From Pandoraea horticolens (GTDB lineage: Bacteria > Pseudomonadota > Gammaproteobacteria > Burkholderiales > Burkholderiaceae), in NCBI RefSeq assembly GCF_902459555.1, contig NZ_CABPSM010000025.1:1-64000 (forward strand): a DNA stretch of 64,000 bases, in the 5' to 3' direction. Positions 1 to 9,754 of the stretch are shown here, piece after piece. The notes under the pieces are model-generated. The model was given only the letters and a program-made list of their open reading frames with translations, did no database searches and had not been told where the DNA came from. The stretch's first letter is position 1, and each line of letters starts with the position of its first letter. A program made the position numbers and the translations under genes.

Positions 1-107
1 TTCATCGACATCTTCACGTTCGCGATGTCGACGCCACTGCCGTCGCTCTTCACGCGAACCTTTACGTTGTAATCCACTACCCGTTTGACCGGTACCAGGA
101 TCTTCAT
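1..107 (-). CDS. etfB: Electron transfer flavoprotein subunit beta (N-terminal part, cut by window edge)
   Basis: Reading the minus strand from the ATG at 107 gives a protein that opens [17 protein letters not shown], followed by a segment ending [10 protein letters not shown] recognise this as the N-terminus of EtfB, the FAD/AMP-binding subunit that passes electrons from acyl-CoA dehydrogenases to ETF-ubiquinone oxidoreductase. A GGAG ribosome-binding site lies about 7 bases upstream of the ATG. Only about 35 codons are present; the rest, and presumably etfA, lie beyond the left edge. Confidence 0.85.
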   Translation of the reverse strand, partial: MKILVPVKRVVDYNVKVRVKSDGSGVDIANVKMSM

Positions 108-479
108 GAACTCGCTCCAAAGTTACGTTAACGTCAATCCGCTGACATTATAACCACACGGCAAATGACGCATTCATTGCATATTTGCGGCATTTTGTGG
201 CGAATATTGATGACGTCCTGTCGACTTGCCACGGATGCGCGATCTCCGCCGCGATAGCGGCGCCGGAACCCGGCACGCACATGCCTATGCGCTTCTGCCC
301 CGCCTCGAACGATCGTGCTATTTTTATGCAAATCATGACGCACAGCCAGTATCCTTATGGTGCATTTCCTCTAGAGAAATCACCCTGTCGCACGGGCGAC
401 TATGATCGAATGGCGCACCCGACAATCGCAGTGCCGTCGCACGCATGACGGCCACCCGGCCAACGCGCCAGGAGGAGAC
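108..479. other. Intergenic region between divergent etfB and the hydrolase gene
   Basis: These 372 bases separate two divergently transcribed genes and must hold both promoters. Apart from the TATAAT candidate for etfB, I see no RNA gene, hairpin or credible small ORF. Short ORFs on both strands here have no ribosome-binding site and no recognisable protein character. Confidence 0.5.
147..152 (-). promoter_or_regulatory. Possible -10 box for etfB
   Basis: On the minus strand a perfect TATAAT lies about 40 bases upstream of the etfB ATG, which would leave a short leader. No convincing -35 hexamer sits 16-18 bases further upstream, so this is only a candidate. Confidence 0.35.
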
Positions 480-1394
480 ATGATCACCTATTTGGAATCG
501 TATCTGCAAGCCAGCGACGGCCTTTCGCTCTACGTGCATCGCTGGCAGCCGGACACCGGCGGCGAACCGTTGCGGGCGGTCGTCGCCATCGTTCACGGGA
601 TGGGAGAACACGGCGGACGTTACGCGCGGCTGGCCGAACATTTTGCCGCCTATGGCATCGCCACCGTCGCTTACGATCTGCGCGGGCACGGACGCTCCGG
701 TGGCCCGCGGGTCTTCGTCAAACGTTTCGACGAGTACCTCGACGATACGGAGATCTTCCTCACACACGTTCGCACCACATTCGGCCCAACGCCGCTTTTT
801 CTGCTCGGTCACAGCATGGGGGGCGCTATCGCGGCGTTGTTCACCATCACGCGGGCTCCGGCAAATGTGCGCGCACTGATGCTGAGCAGCCCGGCGCTTG
901 CGCCTGGCGAACCCGTTGCACCGTGGATGGTGACGGCCGGACGCTGGGTGTCTCGCTGGCTGCCGAAGGTCCCCGTCTTCAAGATCGATCCCACGCTGAT
1001 CGCGCGCGACGAAGCGGTTGTGGCGGCGGCGAAAAAAGATCCGCTCAACGCCTATCGCGGCACACCGGCTCGCACCGCCGCAGAACTGCTCGACGCCATG
1101 GCGCGGATTCACGCCAATGCCCATGCACTGCACCTGCCGCTCTACATCTTTCATGGCACCGCCGACAGACTCACCGCGCCGTGGGCGAGCGAGCAATTTC
1201 ATGGCAACGCCGGTTCGCAAGACAAGACACTCCGCCTCTATCAGGGACACTTTCATGAAACGCTCAATGACCTCGGTCGCCAGAAGGTCATCGACGAACT
1301 GACGCAGTGGCTGCTGCAACACCTGCCCGGCACGCCAGTGGCGCCGTCGGTACAATCGCCCCAACCTGCACTGGGTGCCCACGACAACGTCTGA
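480..1394 (+). CDS. Alpha/beta hydrolase, monoacylglycerol lipase-like
   Basis: A 304-residue cytoplasmic serine hydrolase of the Hydrolase_4/S33 type, similar in pattern to monoacylglycerol lipases. It has HGMGEHGGRY after strand 3 (oxyanion-hole region), the nucleophile elbow GHSMGG, an Asp in HGTADRLTAP and a His in GHFHETLND, which together make a complete Ser-Asp-His triad. The start at 480 was chosen because AGGAGGA lies just upstream. An in-frame ATG at 402 would add 26 residues of non-conserved sequence and lacks a ribosome-binding site. The natural substrate cannot be read from sequence; acylglycerols or other esters are likely. Confidence 0.85.
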   Translation: MITYLESYLQASDGLSLYVHRWQPDTGGEPLRAVVAIVHGMGEHGGRYARLAEHFAAYGIATVAYDLRGHGRSGGPRVFVKRFDEYLDDTEIFLTHVRTTFGPTPLFLLGHSMGGAIAALFTITRAPANVRALMLSSPALAPGEPVAPWMVTAGRWVSRWLPKVPVFKIDPTLIARDEAVVAAAKKDPLNAYRGTPARTAAELLDAMARIHANAHALHLPLYIFHGTADRLTAPWASEQFHGNAGSQDKTLRLYQGHFHETLNDLGRQKVIDELTQWLLQHLPGTPVAPSVQSPQPALGAHDNV

Positions 1395-1519
1395 ACGACC
1401 GAGCGCCCACGCCGTCGAGGAAACGAGCACGCGGAACCCTGCACGCGAACAGGGTCTCATCACGCAATTCCCTGCTGCGCGTTACACTGAACTCGTGTGA
1501 ATTGCGAGGAGCTTCCGGT

Positions 1520-2293
1520 ATGCAAGCGCAGATGAAATACTCGCCCCAAACGGTCACCGGCGTGCATTTCTGGACGCCGACGATCTTCAGCGTCAAGACC
1601 ACGCGGCCCGCCGGCCTGCAATTCACGGCAGGGCAGTTCGTGCGGGTGGGGCTTCCCGGCGACGACGGAGCGATCATCTGGCGGGCCTTTTCCCTAGTCA
1701 GCTCTCCCGCCGAAGATACATTGGAGTTCTATGCAATCACGATTCCCGAAGGGAAATTGACGCCGCGCTTGTCGCAACTCGAGGCCGGCGACGAGCTGTT
1801 CGTGGATCACACCGCCTACGGTTTCCTGACGCTCGACCGATTCACGGGCGGCGAAGACCTCTGGCTGCTCGCCACCGGCACCGGCCTCGCACCGTTCGTG
1901 TCAATCCTGCGCGACCCGGCCGTCTGGAAGCGCTTCAAGCGCATCTTCGTCGTGCATAGCGTGCGATGGGCGCGCGACCTCGCCTACTACGAAGAGTTAC
2001 GGCACTTCTCGCACCCCGACGTCGATCCGTCGCTTGTCGAAAAGCTTCACTTCGCCGTGTGCGTGACGCGGGAGCAAACGCCGGATGCGCTTTACGGGCG
2101 CATCACGTCGCTGCTCGCGTCGGGAGAACTGGAGAAAGCGATGGGCGCAACGCTCGACCCGGCCACATCGCGCATCATGGTGTGCGGCAACCCGGACATG
2201 GTCAAGGAGTTGCGCACCTGGTTTACCGACAAGGGCTACGCGGTGAGCCGTACTGCCACACCGGGGCCGCTCGTGCTTGAAAAGCAGTGGTAG
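1520..2293 (+). CDS. fpr: Ferredoxin/flavodoxin-NADP+ reductase
   Basis: A 257-residue FAD-dependent oxidoreductase of the bacterial FPR type that exchanges electrons between NADPH and ferredoxin or flavodoxin. The N-terminal half carries the FAD-binding signature RAFSLVSS. The C-terminal half carries the NADP-binding motif ATGTGLAPFVSIL and the CGNPDMV motif, and the protein ends in Trp. The start at 1520 follows a GAGGA ribosome-binding site; upstream in-frame sequence is long but unlike the family. It lies 125 bases after the hydrolase on the same strand, so it may have its own promoter. Confidence 0.9.
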   Translation: MQAQMKYSPQTVTGVHFWTPTIFSVKTTRPAGLQFTAGQFVRVGLPGDDGAIIWRAFSLVSSPAEDTLEFYAITIPEGKLTPRLSQLEAGDELFVDHTAYGFLTLDRFTGGEDLWLLATGTGLAPFVSILRDPAVWKRFKRIFVVHSVRWARDLAYYEELRHFSHPDVDPSLVEKLHFAVCVTREQTPDALYGRITSLLASGELEKAMGATLDPATSRIMVCGNPDMVKELRTWFTDKGYAVSRTATPGPLVLEKQW

Positions 2294-2335
2294 CGCAGGG
2301 AAAGTCCGAAACCAACGCGCAGACGTTGCCCGTCT

Positions 2336-3160
2336 TCAGACGGACGGCTTCGCCCAGTCGGGCACGCGCTTCTCGATGAACGCCTGCACGCCTTCAAGCG
2401 CACACTCGTCCATCATGTTGCAGGCCATCGTCTGCCCGGCCATCTGATAGGCCGCTTCGATGCCCGTCTCGGCCTGCCGGTAGAACAACCCCTTGCCGGC
2501 GGCCACCGCTGCCACAGGCTTGGCCAGAATCGAACGGCACAGCGCCGCCACTTCCGCGTCCAATCGCTCTATCGCGACGACACGGTTGACGAGACCGCGC
2601 TCGCGGGCCGTCTGCGCGTCGATGAATTCGCCCGTGAGCAACATCTCCATCGCCTGCTTGCGTGTGAGATTGCGCGAGAGCGCGACGCCCGGCGTCGCGC
2701 AAAACAGGCCGACGTTGATGCCGGAGACAGCGAAGCGCGCCGTCGACGCGGCCACGGCCAGATCGCACATGGCAACCAGTTGACACCCTGCGGCCGTTGC
2801 GATGCCGTGCACCCGCGCAATCACCGGTTGCGGCATGCGCTGCATCGTCAGCATCACGCGTGTGCATTGATTGAACAACGTGCGGTAATAGTCGAGCGAC
2901 GGCTCGGCGCGCATCTCCTTGAGATCGTGCCCCGCACAAAACGCCGGGCCGGCAGCGGCGAGCACCACCACGCGCGCGGTAGCGTCGCGAGCCGTGTCGT
3001 CGAGCGCGCGTTGCAGCGCGTCGAGCATCGCTTCCGAGAGCGCATTGAAATGACGTGGTCGATTCAGCGTGAGTGTGACCACACCGGCAAGCTCGCCCTC
3101 GCCGCGCGTGACCAGGACCCAGGGTTCAGCCGCTGCGGCCGCGGATTCGGATGCCGTCAT
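2336..3160 (-). CDS. Enoyl-CoA hydratase/isomerase family protein (ECHDC3-like)
   Basis: A 274-residue crotonase-fold protein. The first oxyanion-hole loop is AFCAGHDLKEM and the second is HGIATAAGCQLVAMCD. The usual acidic catalytic residues of enoyl-CoA hydratase 1 are not both present: the segment after the second loop reads FAVSGINVGLFCATPG. That pattern resembles the ECHDC3 group, whose reaction is not settled. An AGGAGG ribosome-binding site precedes the ATG. It sits 59 bases upstream of the next minus-strand reading direction gap and shares no obvious operon with fpr, which converges on it. Confidence 0.8.
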   Translation of the reverse strand: MTASESAAAAAEPWVLVTRGEGELAGVVTLTLNRPRHFNALSEAMLDALQRALDDTARDATARVVVLAAAGPAFCAGHDLKEMRAEPSLDYYRTLFNQCTRVMLTMQRMPQPVIARVHGIATAAGCQLVAMCDLAVAASTARFAVSGINVGLFCATPGVALSRNLTRKQAMEMLLTGEFIDAQTARERGLVNRVVAIERLDAEVAALCRSILAKPVAAVAAGKGLFYRQAETGIEAAYQMAGQTMACNMMDECALEGVQAFIEKRVPDWAKPSV

Positions 3161-3219
3161 CTTCGCCTCCTGCGCCGCGTCTGAGCGCGCGGCATCGTAT
3201 GTTGGTCAAGTGCGGAACG

Positions 3220-4143
3220 TCAAACGTCGGCGAGCACCCGCAGGTGCGCCACGACGCTGCGGCCAAGCGCCGAGAGGTTGTAGCCGCCTTCGAGGCAGCT
3301 CACGATGCGCCCCTTCGAATGTCGATCCGCCACCGCTTTGACGCGCTCGGTGATCCACATGAAGTCCGCTTCGGTCAGTCCGAGATTGCCGAGATCGTCT
3401 TCGCGGTGCGCGTCGAAGCCTGCCGAGAAGAAGATCATTTCCGGACGGAACGCTTCGAGCTGGCCCAACCATCCGTAATCGATGGCCTCGCGCGCCTGCA
3501 TACCGGACGTACGGGCGGAGAGCGGGATGTTCAGCATGTTCGGGGCCGGATCGACCGCCCCGGAAAACGGATAGAACGGGTGCTGGAAAATGCCGCACAT
3601 CAGCACGCGGTCGTCATTGGCAAATGCGGCTTCGGTGCCATTGCCGTGGTGCACGTCGAAGTCGACGATCGCCACGCGCGAAAGCCCGTGCACTTCCAGC
3701 GCGTGAGCGGCGGCAATCGCGACGTTGTTGAACAGACAGAAGCCCATCGCACGCGTGGGCGTCGCATGGTGGCCCGGCGGACGCACGCTGCAAAAGGCGT
3801 TCTCGAGTTCGCCACGAATGACGGCGTCGGTCGCAGCAATCGCCGCCCCCGCTGCACGGGTGGCCGCACGCCACGAATACGGATTGAGCAACGTGTCCGG
3901 GTCGATCGGAAAATAGCCCGACTCGGGAATGTTGTCTCGAATGAAGTCGATGTGAGCCCGCGTGTGCACGAGCCGCAGACTGGCCTCGTCAGCGGCGGGC
4001 GCTTCGCGGCGCTCCAGCAGACCGTCGATGCGTCCGGCGATCAGTTGGTCCTCGATGGCGCGCAGCCGCTCGGGACATTCCGGATGCCACTCTCCCATCT
4101 CGTGACGGATGCAATCGGGGTGTGTATAAAACCCGGTAGCCAT
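3220..4143 (-). CDS. Histone deacetylase family protein (class II-like amidohydrolase)
   Basis: A 307-residue zinc amidohydrolase of the HDAC/acetoin-utilisation/acetylpolyamine hydrolase superfamily. Diagnostic stretches are RPPGHHA (tandem active-site His), GFCLFNNVAIAA, VDFDVHHGNGTE (two zinc ligands) and SAGFDAHREDDLG (third ligand). Bacterial members commonly deacetylate polyamines or other small acetylated amines rather than histones. It lies 59 bases upstream of the ECHDC3-like gene on the same strand and may be co-transcribed with it. Confidence 0.9.
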   Translation of the reverse strand: MATGFYTHPDCIRHEMGEWHPECPERLRAIEDQLIAGRIDGLLERREAPAADEASLRLVHTRAHIDFIRDNIPESGYFPIDPDTLLNPYSWRAATRAAGAAIAATDAVIRGELENAFCSVRPPGHHATPTRAMGFCLFNNVAIAAAHALEVHGLSRVAIVDFDVHHGNGTEAAFANDDRVLMCGIFQHPFYPFSGAVDPAPNMLNIPLSARTSGMQAREAIDYGWLGQLEAFRPEMIFFSAGFDAHREDDLGNLGLTEADFMWITERVKAVADRHSKGRIVSCLEGGYNLSALGRSVVAHLRVLADV

Positions 4144-4582
4144 TCGTTGTGTCGCCTATCGCTTCGAATCGTTATATTAGGACGGGCGGGGGATGCCCGC
4201 CGCGCCGTGGTCTCCACGTCCGGTAGCGGCCGGGCGTGGCGCCTGGCTCACGGTGCCGCACTGCACTGGCACACACGTGCCGATGGCCGGCATCCCCCTG
4301 AACACTGTCACGGACAGTGCACAGGCCTTAAGGTATCACAGGTGCACTCGGTTATACTGCCAAGCAGTCTCCCAGCAGACCCGTGTCAGCCGGTAAGCGC
4401 CGTTCTCCTGAAATTCGGGACGGCAGGAACTGGCATGAATGGTTGACGCTCTAGTCTGAACCGCGTGTCGAATCGCTTCGAATCGTTTCGATACCCGCCG
4501 GCAAGCGCATCAACGCGACTAACGCGACGACGGCCCCTACGGCCGCCTCGCATTCGGACTTCATACAGGCCTGACAGACAGC
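4144..4582. other. Divergent intergenic region between the HDAC-like gene and mltB
   Basis: These 439 bases separate divergent genes. A TATACT hexamer at 4353-4358 could be a -10 box on the plus strand, but no good -35 partner is visible. Open frames that cross this region lack ribosome-binding sites and recognisable content, so I read it as non-coding. Confidence 0.4.
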
Positions 4583-5812
4583 ATGACATCACCGGTACGG
4601 ATGTACGACTCGCTCCCGCTGGCGCTCTCGCGCCTCACTCATCGACCGGACACTGGCCGTTATTTCCCGGCGCCCCTCCGCAAGCCCTCTGACACAACGC
4701 GCGGTTGGCGACTGTCTCGCCCGGTTCGCGCGCTCGGCGTTGCGCTATGCATCGGCGCCTTTGCGCTGACGGCGACCGGCACGCACGCGCAAACGCGAGC
4801 GAAGCAGGCCGCGCAAACGGAGTTCGAAGAAGAGGTCGTGCCGCAACGCTACGCGGCAAACCCCGAGGTCGATGCATTCATCAACGACATCGTGGCACGC
4901 GACGGTTTCGATCGCGCCGAGTTGCAGCGGGTGTTCTCACGCGTGGTGTTCTCGCAGACGGCCGCACGTCTGGCCGCACCGCCCGCCACCCCCGGCCAGA
5001 AGAACTGGGTAAAGTACGAGAGGAATTTTCTCGACAACACGCGCATCAATGGCGGTGTACGCTTCTGGAACCAGAACGCCGCCACGCTCTCGCGCGCGGC
5101 AAAACAATATGGTGTGCCCGAGGAGATCATCGTCGCCATCATCGGCGTGGAGACGATCTACGGGCGCAACATGGGCAACTTCCGCACCATCGACGCGCTC
5201 ACCACGCTCGCGTTCGACTATCCGCCCGCACGCAACCGTTCGGAGCGTATGGTGCTGTTTCGCAATGAGCTGGAAAATCTGCTGCTCTATGCACGCGAGC
5301 GCGGCGTCGATCCATTCAGCATCTACGGCTCGTACGCGGGCGCCATCGGTATTCCGCAGTTCATGCCGTCCTCGATTCGCAACTACGCAGTCGATTACAC
5401 CGGCGACGGCAAGATCAATCTGACGACGGATGTAGCGGACGCCATCGGCAGCGTCGCCAATTTCCTCAGACAGCACGGTTGGCAGCCAGGACAGCCGATC
5501 GTCTGGAACATCGCCGCCGATCGCGGCAGTCAAGGGCTCGCGGAGGCCGGTGCCGACGGGCAGCCCGAGCCGCACTGGAAGCTCGGCGACTTCATCAAGG
5601 CCGGCATGCTGATGAACGAGCCGCGGCTCGACGTAGGGGCCTCGCGCGACACGCCGGTGCTTATCGTCGATCTGCCTACGCCGGGACAGGCCACGCAGTA
5701 CCGTATGGGATTGAACAACTTCTACGTGCTCACGCGCTACAACCGCAGCTTCTTCTACGCGACGTCGGTGTACGACCTAGCCGACGCGATCAAGGCGGCG
5801 CGCGCGCCATAA
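4583..5812 (+). CDS. mltB: Membrane-bound lytic murein transglycosylase B
   Basis: A 409-residue periplasmic peptidoglycan lytic transglycosylase. The catalytic glutamate is in IGVETIYGRN, and AIGIPQFMPSSIRNYAVD is the family signature that follows. The export signal ends near AQ at about residue 70 and is preceded by a long basic stretch. The true start may therefore be a later codon, although no better ATG with a ribosome-binding site is visible; ATG at 4601 is an alternative. A strong bidirectional terminator follows the stop. In the cell it would cleave glycan strands to make 1,6-anhydro muropeptides. Confidence 0.9.
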   Translation: MTSPVRMYDSLPLALSRLTHRPDTGRYFPAPLRKPSDTTRGWRLSRPVRALGVALCIGAFALTATGTHAQTRAKQAAQTEFEEEVVPQRYAANPEVDAFINDIVARDGFDRAELQRVFSRVVFSQTAARLAAPPATPGQKNWVKYERNFLDNTRINGGVRFWNQNAATLSRAAKQYGVPEEIIVAIIGVETIYGRNMGNFRTIDALTTLAFDYPPARNRSERMVLFRNELENLLLYARERGVDPFSIYGSYAGAIGIPQFMPSSIRNYAVDYTGDGKINLTTDVADAIGSVANFLRQHGWQPGQPIVWNIAADRGSQGLAEAGADGQPEPHWKLGDFIKAGMLMNEPRLDVGASRDTPVLIVDLPTPGQATQYRMGLNNFYVLTRYNRSFFYATSVYDLADAIKAARAP

Positions 5813-5841
5813 TACCGAGGCCGCGTGGTCGTTCGCCATGA

Positions 5842-5867
5842 AAAACGGGACCCTCGGGTCCCGTTTT
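5842..5867. terminator. Bidirectional terminator between mltB and cysM
   Basis: An almost uninterrupted inverted repeat runs from AAAACGGGACCC to GGGTCCCGTTTT. It provides a GC-rich stem with T-runs in both directions and lies between two convergent genes. Confidence 0.85.
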
Positions 5868-5914
5868 CGTTGTGTCTCCCGCGCCGGGGAGGCGGTGCCG
5901 GGCACCGCCGCACA

Positions 5915-6817
5915 TCACGCCGGGAACACGCCCGTCGACAGGTAGCGATCGCCGCGATCGCACACGACGAACACGATGGTCGCGTTCTCGACTTCACGCG
6001 CCAGATTCAGCGCGATGTGGCACGCACCGGCTGCCGAAATACCGCAGAAAATGCCCTCTTCCGCAGCCATCCGGCGCGCCATGATTTCCGAGTCCGCCTG
6101 CGTCACCGAGATCGTGCGGTCCACACGCGTGCGGTCGAAAATCTTGGGAAGATAGGCTTCCGGCCATTTGCGAATTCCGGGAATGCGTGAGCCTTCGGCC
6201 GGCTCGGCACCGATGATCTGCACGGCGTCGTTTTGCTCTTTCAGATACTGCGACACCCCCATGATCGTGCCTGTCGTCCCCATCGCGGAGACGAAATGCG
6301 TGATGCGTCCTTCGGTATCGCGCCAGATCTCCGGGCCGGTCGTCTCGTAGTGCGCGCGCGGATTGTCCGGGTTGGCGAACTGGTCCAAGATGGTACCGCG
6401 GCCATCTCGCTGCATCTGTTCGGCGAGATCGCGCGCGTACTCCATGCCGCCCTTGACCGGCGTCAGGATGATTTCGGCACCATACGCCCCCATGCTCTGA
6501 CGACGCTCGATAGAGAGGTCTTCCGGCATGATGAGGACCATCTTGTAGCCGCGAACCGCCGCTGCCATCGCCAGCGCGATGCCGGTATTGCCAGAGGTCG
6601 CTTCGATGAGTGTGTCGCCCGGTTTGATGCGGCCGCGCAATTCCGCGTGCTTGATCATCGACAGCGCCGGACGGTCTTTCACCGACCCCGCCGGGTTGTT
6701 GCCCTCGAGCTTGCCGAGAATCACGTTGTTGCGGCGGCGGATGTCGTCGTCGGGCAAACGCACCAATTGCACCAGCGGCGTATTGCCGATGGTGTCTTCG
6801 ATAGTCATATAGGCCAT
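5915..6817 (-). CDS. cysM: Cysteine synthase B (O-acetylserine sulfhydrylase)
   Basis: A 300-residue PLP enzyme that makes cysteine from O-acetylserine (or sulfocysteine from thiosulfate). The PLP lysine is in GNNPAGSVKDRPALSM, the substrate loop is ATSGNTGIALA, and the phosphate-binding region is seen in VSAMGTTGTIMG. The EGNNPAGSVKDR form and the length favour CysM over CysK. It is single on its strand here, far from the sulfate-assimilation operon at 49-54 kb that would supply its sulfide. Confidence 0.9.
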   Translation of the reverse strand: MAYMTIEDTIGNTPLVQLVRLPDDDIRRRNNVILGKLEGNNPAGSVKDRPALSMIKHAELRGRIKPGDTLIEATSGNTGIALAMAAAVRGYKMVLIMPEDLSIERRQSMGAYGAEIILTPVKGGMEYARDLAEQMQRDGRGTILDQFANPDNPRAHYETTGPEIWRDTEGRITHFVSAMGTTGTIMGVSQYLKEQNDAVQIIGAEPAEGSRIPGIRKWPEAYLPKIFDRTRVDRTISVTQADSEIMARRMAAEEGIFCGISAAGACHIALNLAREVENATIVFVVCDRGDRYLSTGVFPA

Positions 6818-6934
6818 TACACTGAGCTTTTTCGATCGGGAATCAGATCATTCTAATCCACCGGCCATGCCCACGCTCGTGGTAAGGCTTCGGCCGGACA
6901 TCATATTGCACGACGTCCGACCGCCCGGCGCACG

Positions 6935-7591
6935 TCAGAGCTTCGGCGCGCTGGCCGGCGACGAGGCCTTGGCCTTCTTCGATTTGGACGATTTGGCAGA
7001 AGCCGAGTCGGCGCCCGCTGCCGCCGACGGTGCCGCATCCGCCTTGGCCTCCTTGGCCTCCTTGGCCTCCTTCGACTTCTTCGACTTCTTCGGCTTGGCT
7101 GCCTTCGCCTCGGGTGCACCCGCAGCCGATGCTACCGCCGGAACCGGTGTGCCCGGCTTGGCCTGCATAGCCGTCGCACCGGGCGAGGCCGGCTTCATGG
7201 CCGAACCCGCGGCCGGCGTAGGCGTCGGGGTCCTTTGCGTGGCCGTGGGCGGCACGGGGGCCGCCGGAGCAGTGGCCGGCGCAGATTTTGCCGACGCGGC
7301 CGGCGCCGCCGGGGCCGCAGCACCGCCCTGCCCGTTGATCGTCAGGCCTTCGGATTGGAGCGTGGAGACGGACTTGGCGCCCAACCCCTTGACGCGCTTT
7401 GCTATGTCAGCCGCGTCCTTGTAGGGCCCGTGGGCGTTGCGTTCTTCGATGATGGCCTTGGATTTGACCGGTCCGATGCCCTTGAGCGTTTCAAGCTGCG
7501 TCTGGTCGGCGGTATTGATGTCGACAGCGGCCATCGCCAGGCCGCACAGGGTGAAAAAGGCAACAACCGCCAGCAAGAGTTTGCGAAGCAT
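6935..7591 (-). CDS. ComEA-like helix-hairpin-helix protein with alanine/lysine-rich tail
   Basis: The ATG at 7591 gives a 218-residue exported protein. A signal peptide ends near AMAAVD and is followed by a classic ComEA helix-hairpin-helix DNA-binding domain (DINTADQTQLETLKGIGPVK, about residues 23-85). After residue 95 the sequence becomes a long Ala/Pro-rich linker and then a Lys/Ala-rich tail with KKSKKSKEAKEAKEAK-type repeats, reminiscent of histone H1. ComEA proteins bind incoming DNA in the periplasm. The added basic tail is unusual in length. Its start was chosen because the signal peptide begins there and AAGGA precedes it. Confidence 0.8.
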   Translation of the reverse strand: MLRKLLLAVVAFFTLCGLAMAAVDINTADQTQLETLKGIGPVKSKAIIEERNAHGPYKDAADIAKRVKGLGAKSVSTLQSEGLTINGQGGAAAPAAPAASAKSAPATAPAAPVPPTATQRTPTPTPAAGSAMKPASPGATAMQAKPGTPVPAVASAAGAPEAKAAKPKKSKKSKEAKEAKEAKADAAPSAAAGADSASAKSSKSKKAKASSPASAPKL

Positions 7592-7694
7592 GGTGCGTTC
7601 CTTATGAGGTGTCTCGGGCCGATATTGTGGATACCCCCGATACCTCATTAACGCCCAAGCGCGTCTGCGGATGACATCGGCAGCAATATAAAAC

Positions 7695-7720
7695 GAAACG
7701 GGGAGCCGTCTGGCTCCCCG
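7695..7720 (-). terminator. Terminator after hldD
   Basis: An 11-base stem (AACGGGGAGCC with GGCTCCCCGTT, 4-base loop) is followed on the minus strand by TTCGTTTTAT. It sits 27 bases beyond the hldD stop codon and would end the envelope operon. Confidence 0.8.
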
Positions 7721-7746
7721 TTCTGTCCGGCAATGCGTCTCTGCGC

Positions 7747-8751
7747 TTACTGCGCGAGCAGCCAGCGCACGTAACGCGACACCCCTTCGCCCACCGTGTA
7801 GAACGGCTGCTGATACCCGCCCGCCTGACGCAGATGGTCGATATTCGCCTGCGTGAAGCACTGGTACTTGCCGCGCAAGGCGTCCGGGAACGGGATGTAC
7901 TCTACCAACCCCTGCTTGACCAGTTCGTCGAGCGTCAACGGCGCCTCGCCCGCTTCCTCGCGAAGCGTATTGATCACCGCAACGGCAATGTCGTTGAACG
8001 GCTGCGCACGGCCCGTACCAAGGTTGAAGATACCGCTGCGCTCCGGGTGATCGAAGAAGTGCAGATTCACCTTGACCACATCTTCGACCGACACGAAGTC
8101 GCGGCTTTGCGTACCGGCTGCGTAGCCGTTGTATTCGCCGAAAAGCTTCACACGGCCGTTGGTGCGGAATTCATTGAAGTTGTGGAACGCGACCGACGCC
8201 ATGCGTCCCTTGTGCGCCTCACGCGCGCCATACACGTTGAAGTAACGGAAACCGGCCACCTGACTCGGCAACTTGCCACCCGCGTCGCGCATGGCACGAC
8301 GCACGATCTGGTCGAACAGGAACTTCGAATAGCCGTAGACGTTCAGCGGCTTCTCGTACTCACGCGACTCCACAAACGTTTCCGACGCACCGTACGTTGC
8401 CGCCGACGACGCATAGAGAAACGGCACCGTCTGCGCCTGACAGGCTTCGAACAGCGCACGCGTGTAGCGGAAGTTGTTCTCCATCATGTAGCGGCCGTCC
8501 GTCTCCATCGTGTCGGAGCAGGCGCCTTCGTGGAAAATCGCACGAACCCGGCCGAACTCCCGGCGCTGAAAGCGCGCAACGAAATCTGCCTTGTCGAGGT
8601 AATCGCTGATCTCGCAATCGACCAGATTACGGAATTTGTCGGCGCGCGTGAGATTGTCGACCGCCACGACGTCGGTCTCGCCGCGCTCGTTGAGGGCTTT
8701 GACAATGTTCGCGCCGATGAAGCCCGCAGCGCCAGTCACGATGATGGTCAT
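7747..8751 (-). CDS. hldD: ADP-L-glycero-D-manno-heptose 6-epimerase
   Basis: A 334-residue short-chain dehydrogenase-like epimerase that makes ADP-L-glycero-D-manno-heptose, the precursor of LPS inner-core heptose. It begins with the NADP-binding motif [12 protein letters not shown] and has the catalytic Tyr/Lys in [25 protein letters not shown] is typical of the family. It overlaps the rfaE1 stop by 4 bases (ATGA), showing translational coupling. Confidence 0.95.
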   Translation of the reverse strand: MTIIVTGAAGFIGANIVKALNERGETDVVAVDNLTRADKFRNLVDCEISDYLDKADFVARFQRREFGRVRAIFHEGACSDTMETDGRYMMENNFRYTRALFEACQAQTVPFLYASSAATYGASETFVESREYEKPLNVYGYSKFLFDQIVRRAMRDAGGKLPSQVAGFRYFNVYGAREAHKGRMASVAFHNFNEFRTNGRVKLFGEYNGYAAGTQSRDFVSVEDVVKVNLHFFDHPERSGIFNLGTGRAQPFNDIAVAVINTLREEAGEAPLTLDELVKQGLVEYIPFPDALRGKYQCFTQANIDHLRQAGGYQQPFYTVGEGVSRYVRWLLAQ

Positions 8752-9737
8752 GTCAGTTCGGAAAAGAGTTCGTTGTAGTCCACCGTCGCCGTGCCCAGCT
8801 TGCCCACGACGATACTGCCCGCACGGTTGGCGAGCACCACGGCCTGCGGCAGTGGCACGCCGGCGGCGAGCGATGCCGCGAGCGTCGCGATCACGGTGTC
8901 GCCCGCGCCCGAAACGTCGTACACCTCACGCGCCTGCGCCGGTACATGCAGCGCGCCGCCTTCGGTGAAGAGCGTCATGCCTTCTTCCGAGCGTGTGAGC
9001 AGCAGCGCCTCGAGGTTCAACGACTCGCGCAGGTTCTGCGCGCGCGCCGTGAGGTCGTCTTCCGAACGCCACTCGCCCACGACCTGCTGCAATTCCGACC
9101 GGTTCGGGGTCAGAATCGTGGCACCGCGATAGCGCTCATAGTCGCTGCCCTTCGGGTCGACAAGTACCGCCTTGCCGGCCGCCCGCGCGGCTTCGATCAT
9201 CGGTTGCACGTGCGTCAGACCGCCCTTCGCGTAATCCGAGAGCAACACGACGTCATAGCTGGCGAGCAGGTGACGATACTGGTCGAGCACCGCCAGCAAC
9301 ACTTCACGCGCTGGCTGGTTTTCGAAGTCGATGCGCAGTAGTTGCTGCTGACGCGACACGATGCGCAACTTGATCGTCGTCGCCAGATCCGCATCGCGTG
9401 TCACGAAGGCGGTCACACCGCTTGCGTCGAGCATGTCGACCACGCGCTCAGCCGGTTCATCTTCCCCAAGCACGCACAGCAGCCCTGCCTGCGCGCCTAG
9501 CGACGCAGCATTGAGCGCCACGTTCGCCGCACCGCCCAAACGCTCTTCGTTGCGCTTGACGTGCACGACCGGCACCGGTGCTTCCGGAGAAATGCGATTG
9601 ACGTCGCCAAACCAGTAGCGATCGAGCATCACGTCGCCAACGATGAGCACGCGCGCGCGGCTGAAGGCCTCGCGAGGCACGGTGGGCACGCCAGGCGCCT
9701 GTACGGTGCGCGTGAGCGAAGTTGCCGTCGAAGTCAT
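8748..9737 (-). CDS. rfaE1: D-glycero-beta-D-manno-heptose-7-phosphate kinase
   Basis: A 329-residue PfkB/ribokinase-family sugar kinase. The N-terminal [13 protein letters not shown] is typical of RfaE domain I. The ATP/anion-hole signature with its catalytic Asp is [14 protein letters not shown], and ILTPNRSEL is the nucleotide-site motif. Only the kinase half is present; the adenylyltransferase half (RfaE2/HldC) must be a separate gene elsewhere, as is usual in Burkholderiales. It is 17 bases downstream of ugd and overlaps hldD. Confidence 0.93.
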   Translation of the reverse strand: MTSTATSLTRTVQAPGVPTVPREAFSRARVLIVGDVMLDRYWFGDVNRISPEAPVPVVHVKRNEERLGGAANVALNAASLGAQAGLLCVLGEDEPAERVVDMLDASGVTAFVTRDADLATTIKLRIVSRQQQLLRIDFENQPAREVLLAVLDQYRHLLASYDVVLLSDYAKGGLTHVQPMIEAARAAGKAVLVDPKGSDYERYRGATILTPNRSELQQVVGEWRSEDDLTARAQNLRESLNLEALLLTRSEEGMTLFTEGGALHVPAQAREVYDVSGAGDTVIATLAASLAAGVPLPQAVVLANRAGSIVVGKLGTATVDYNELFSELT

Positions 9738-9754
9738 TCGTCGCTCCTGGATGC

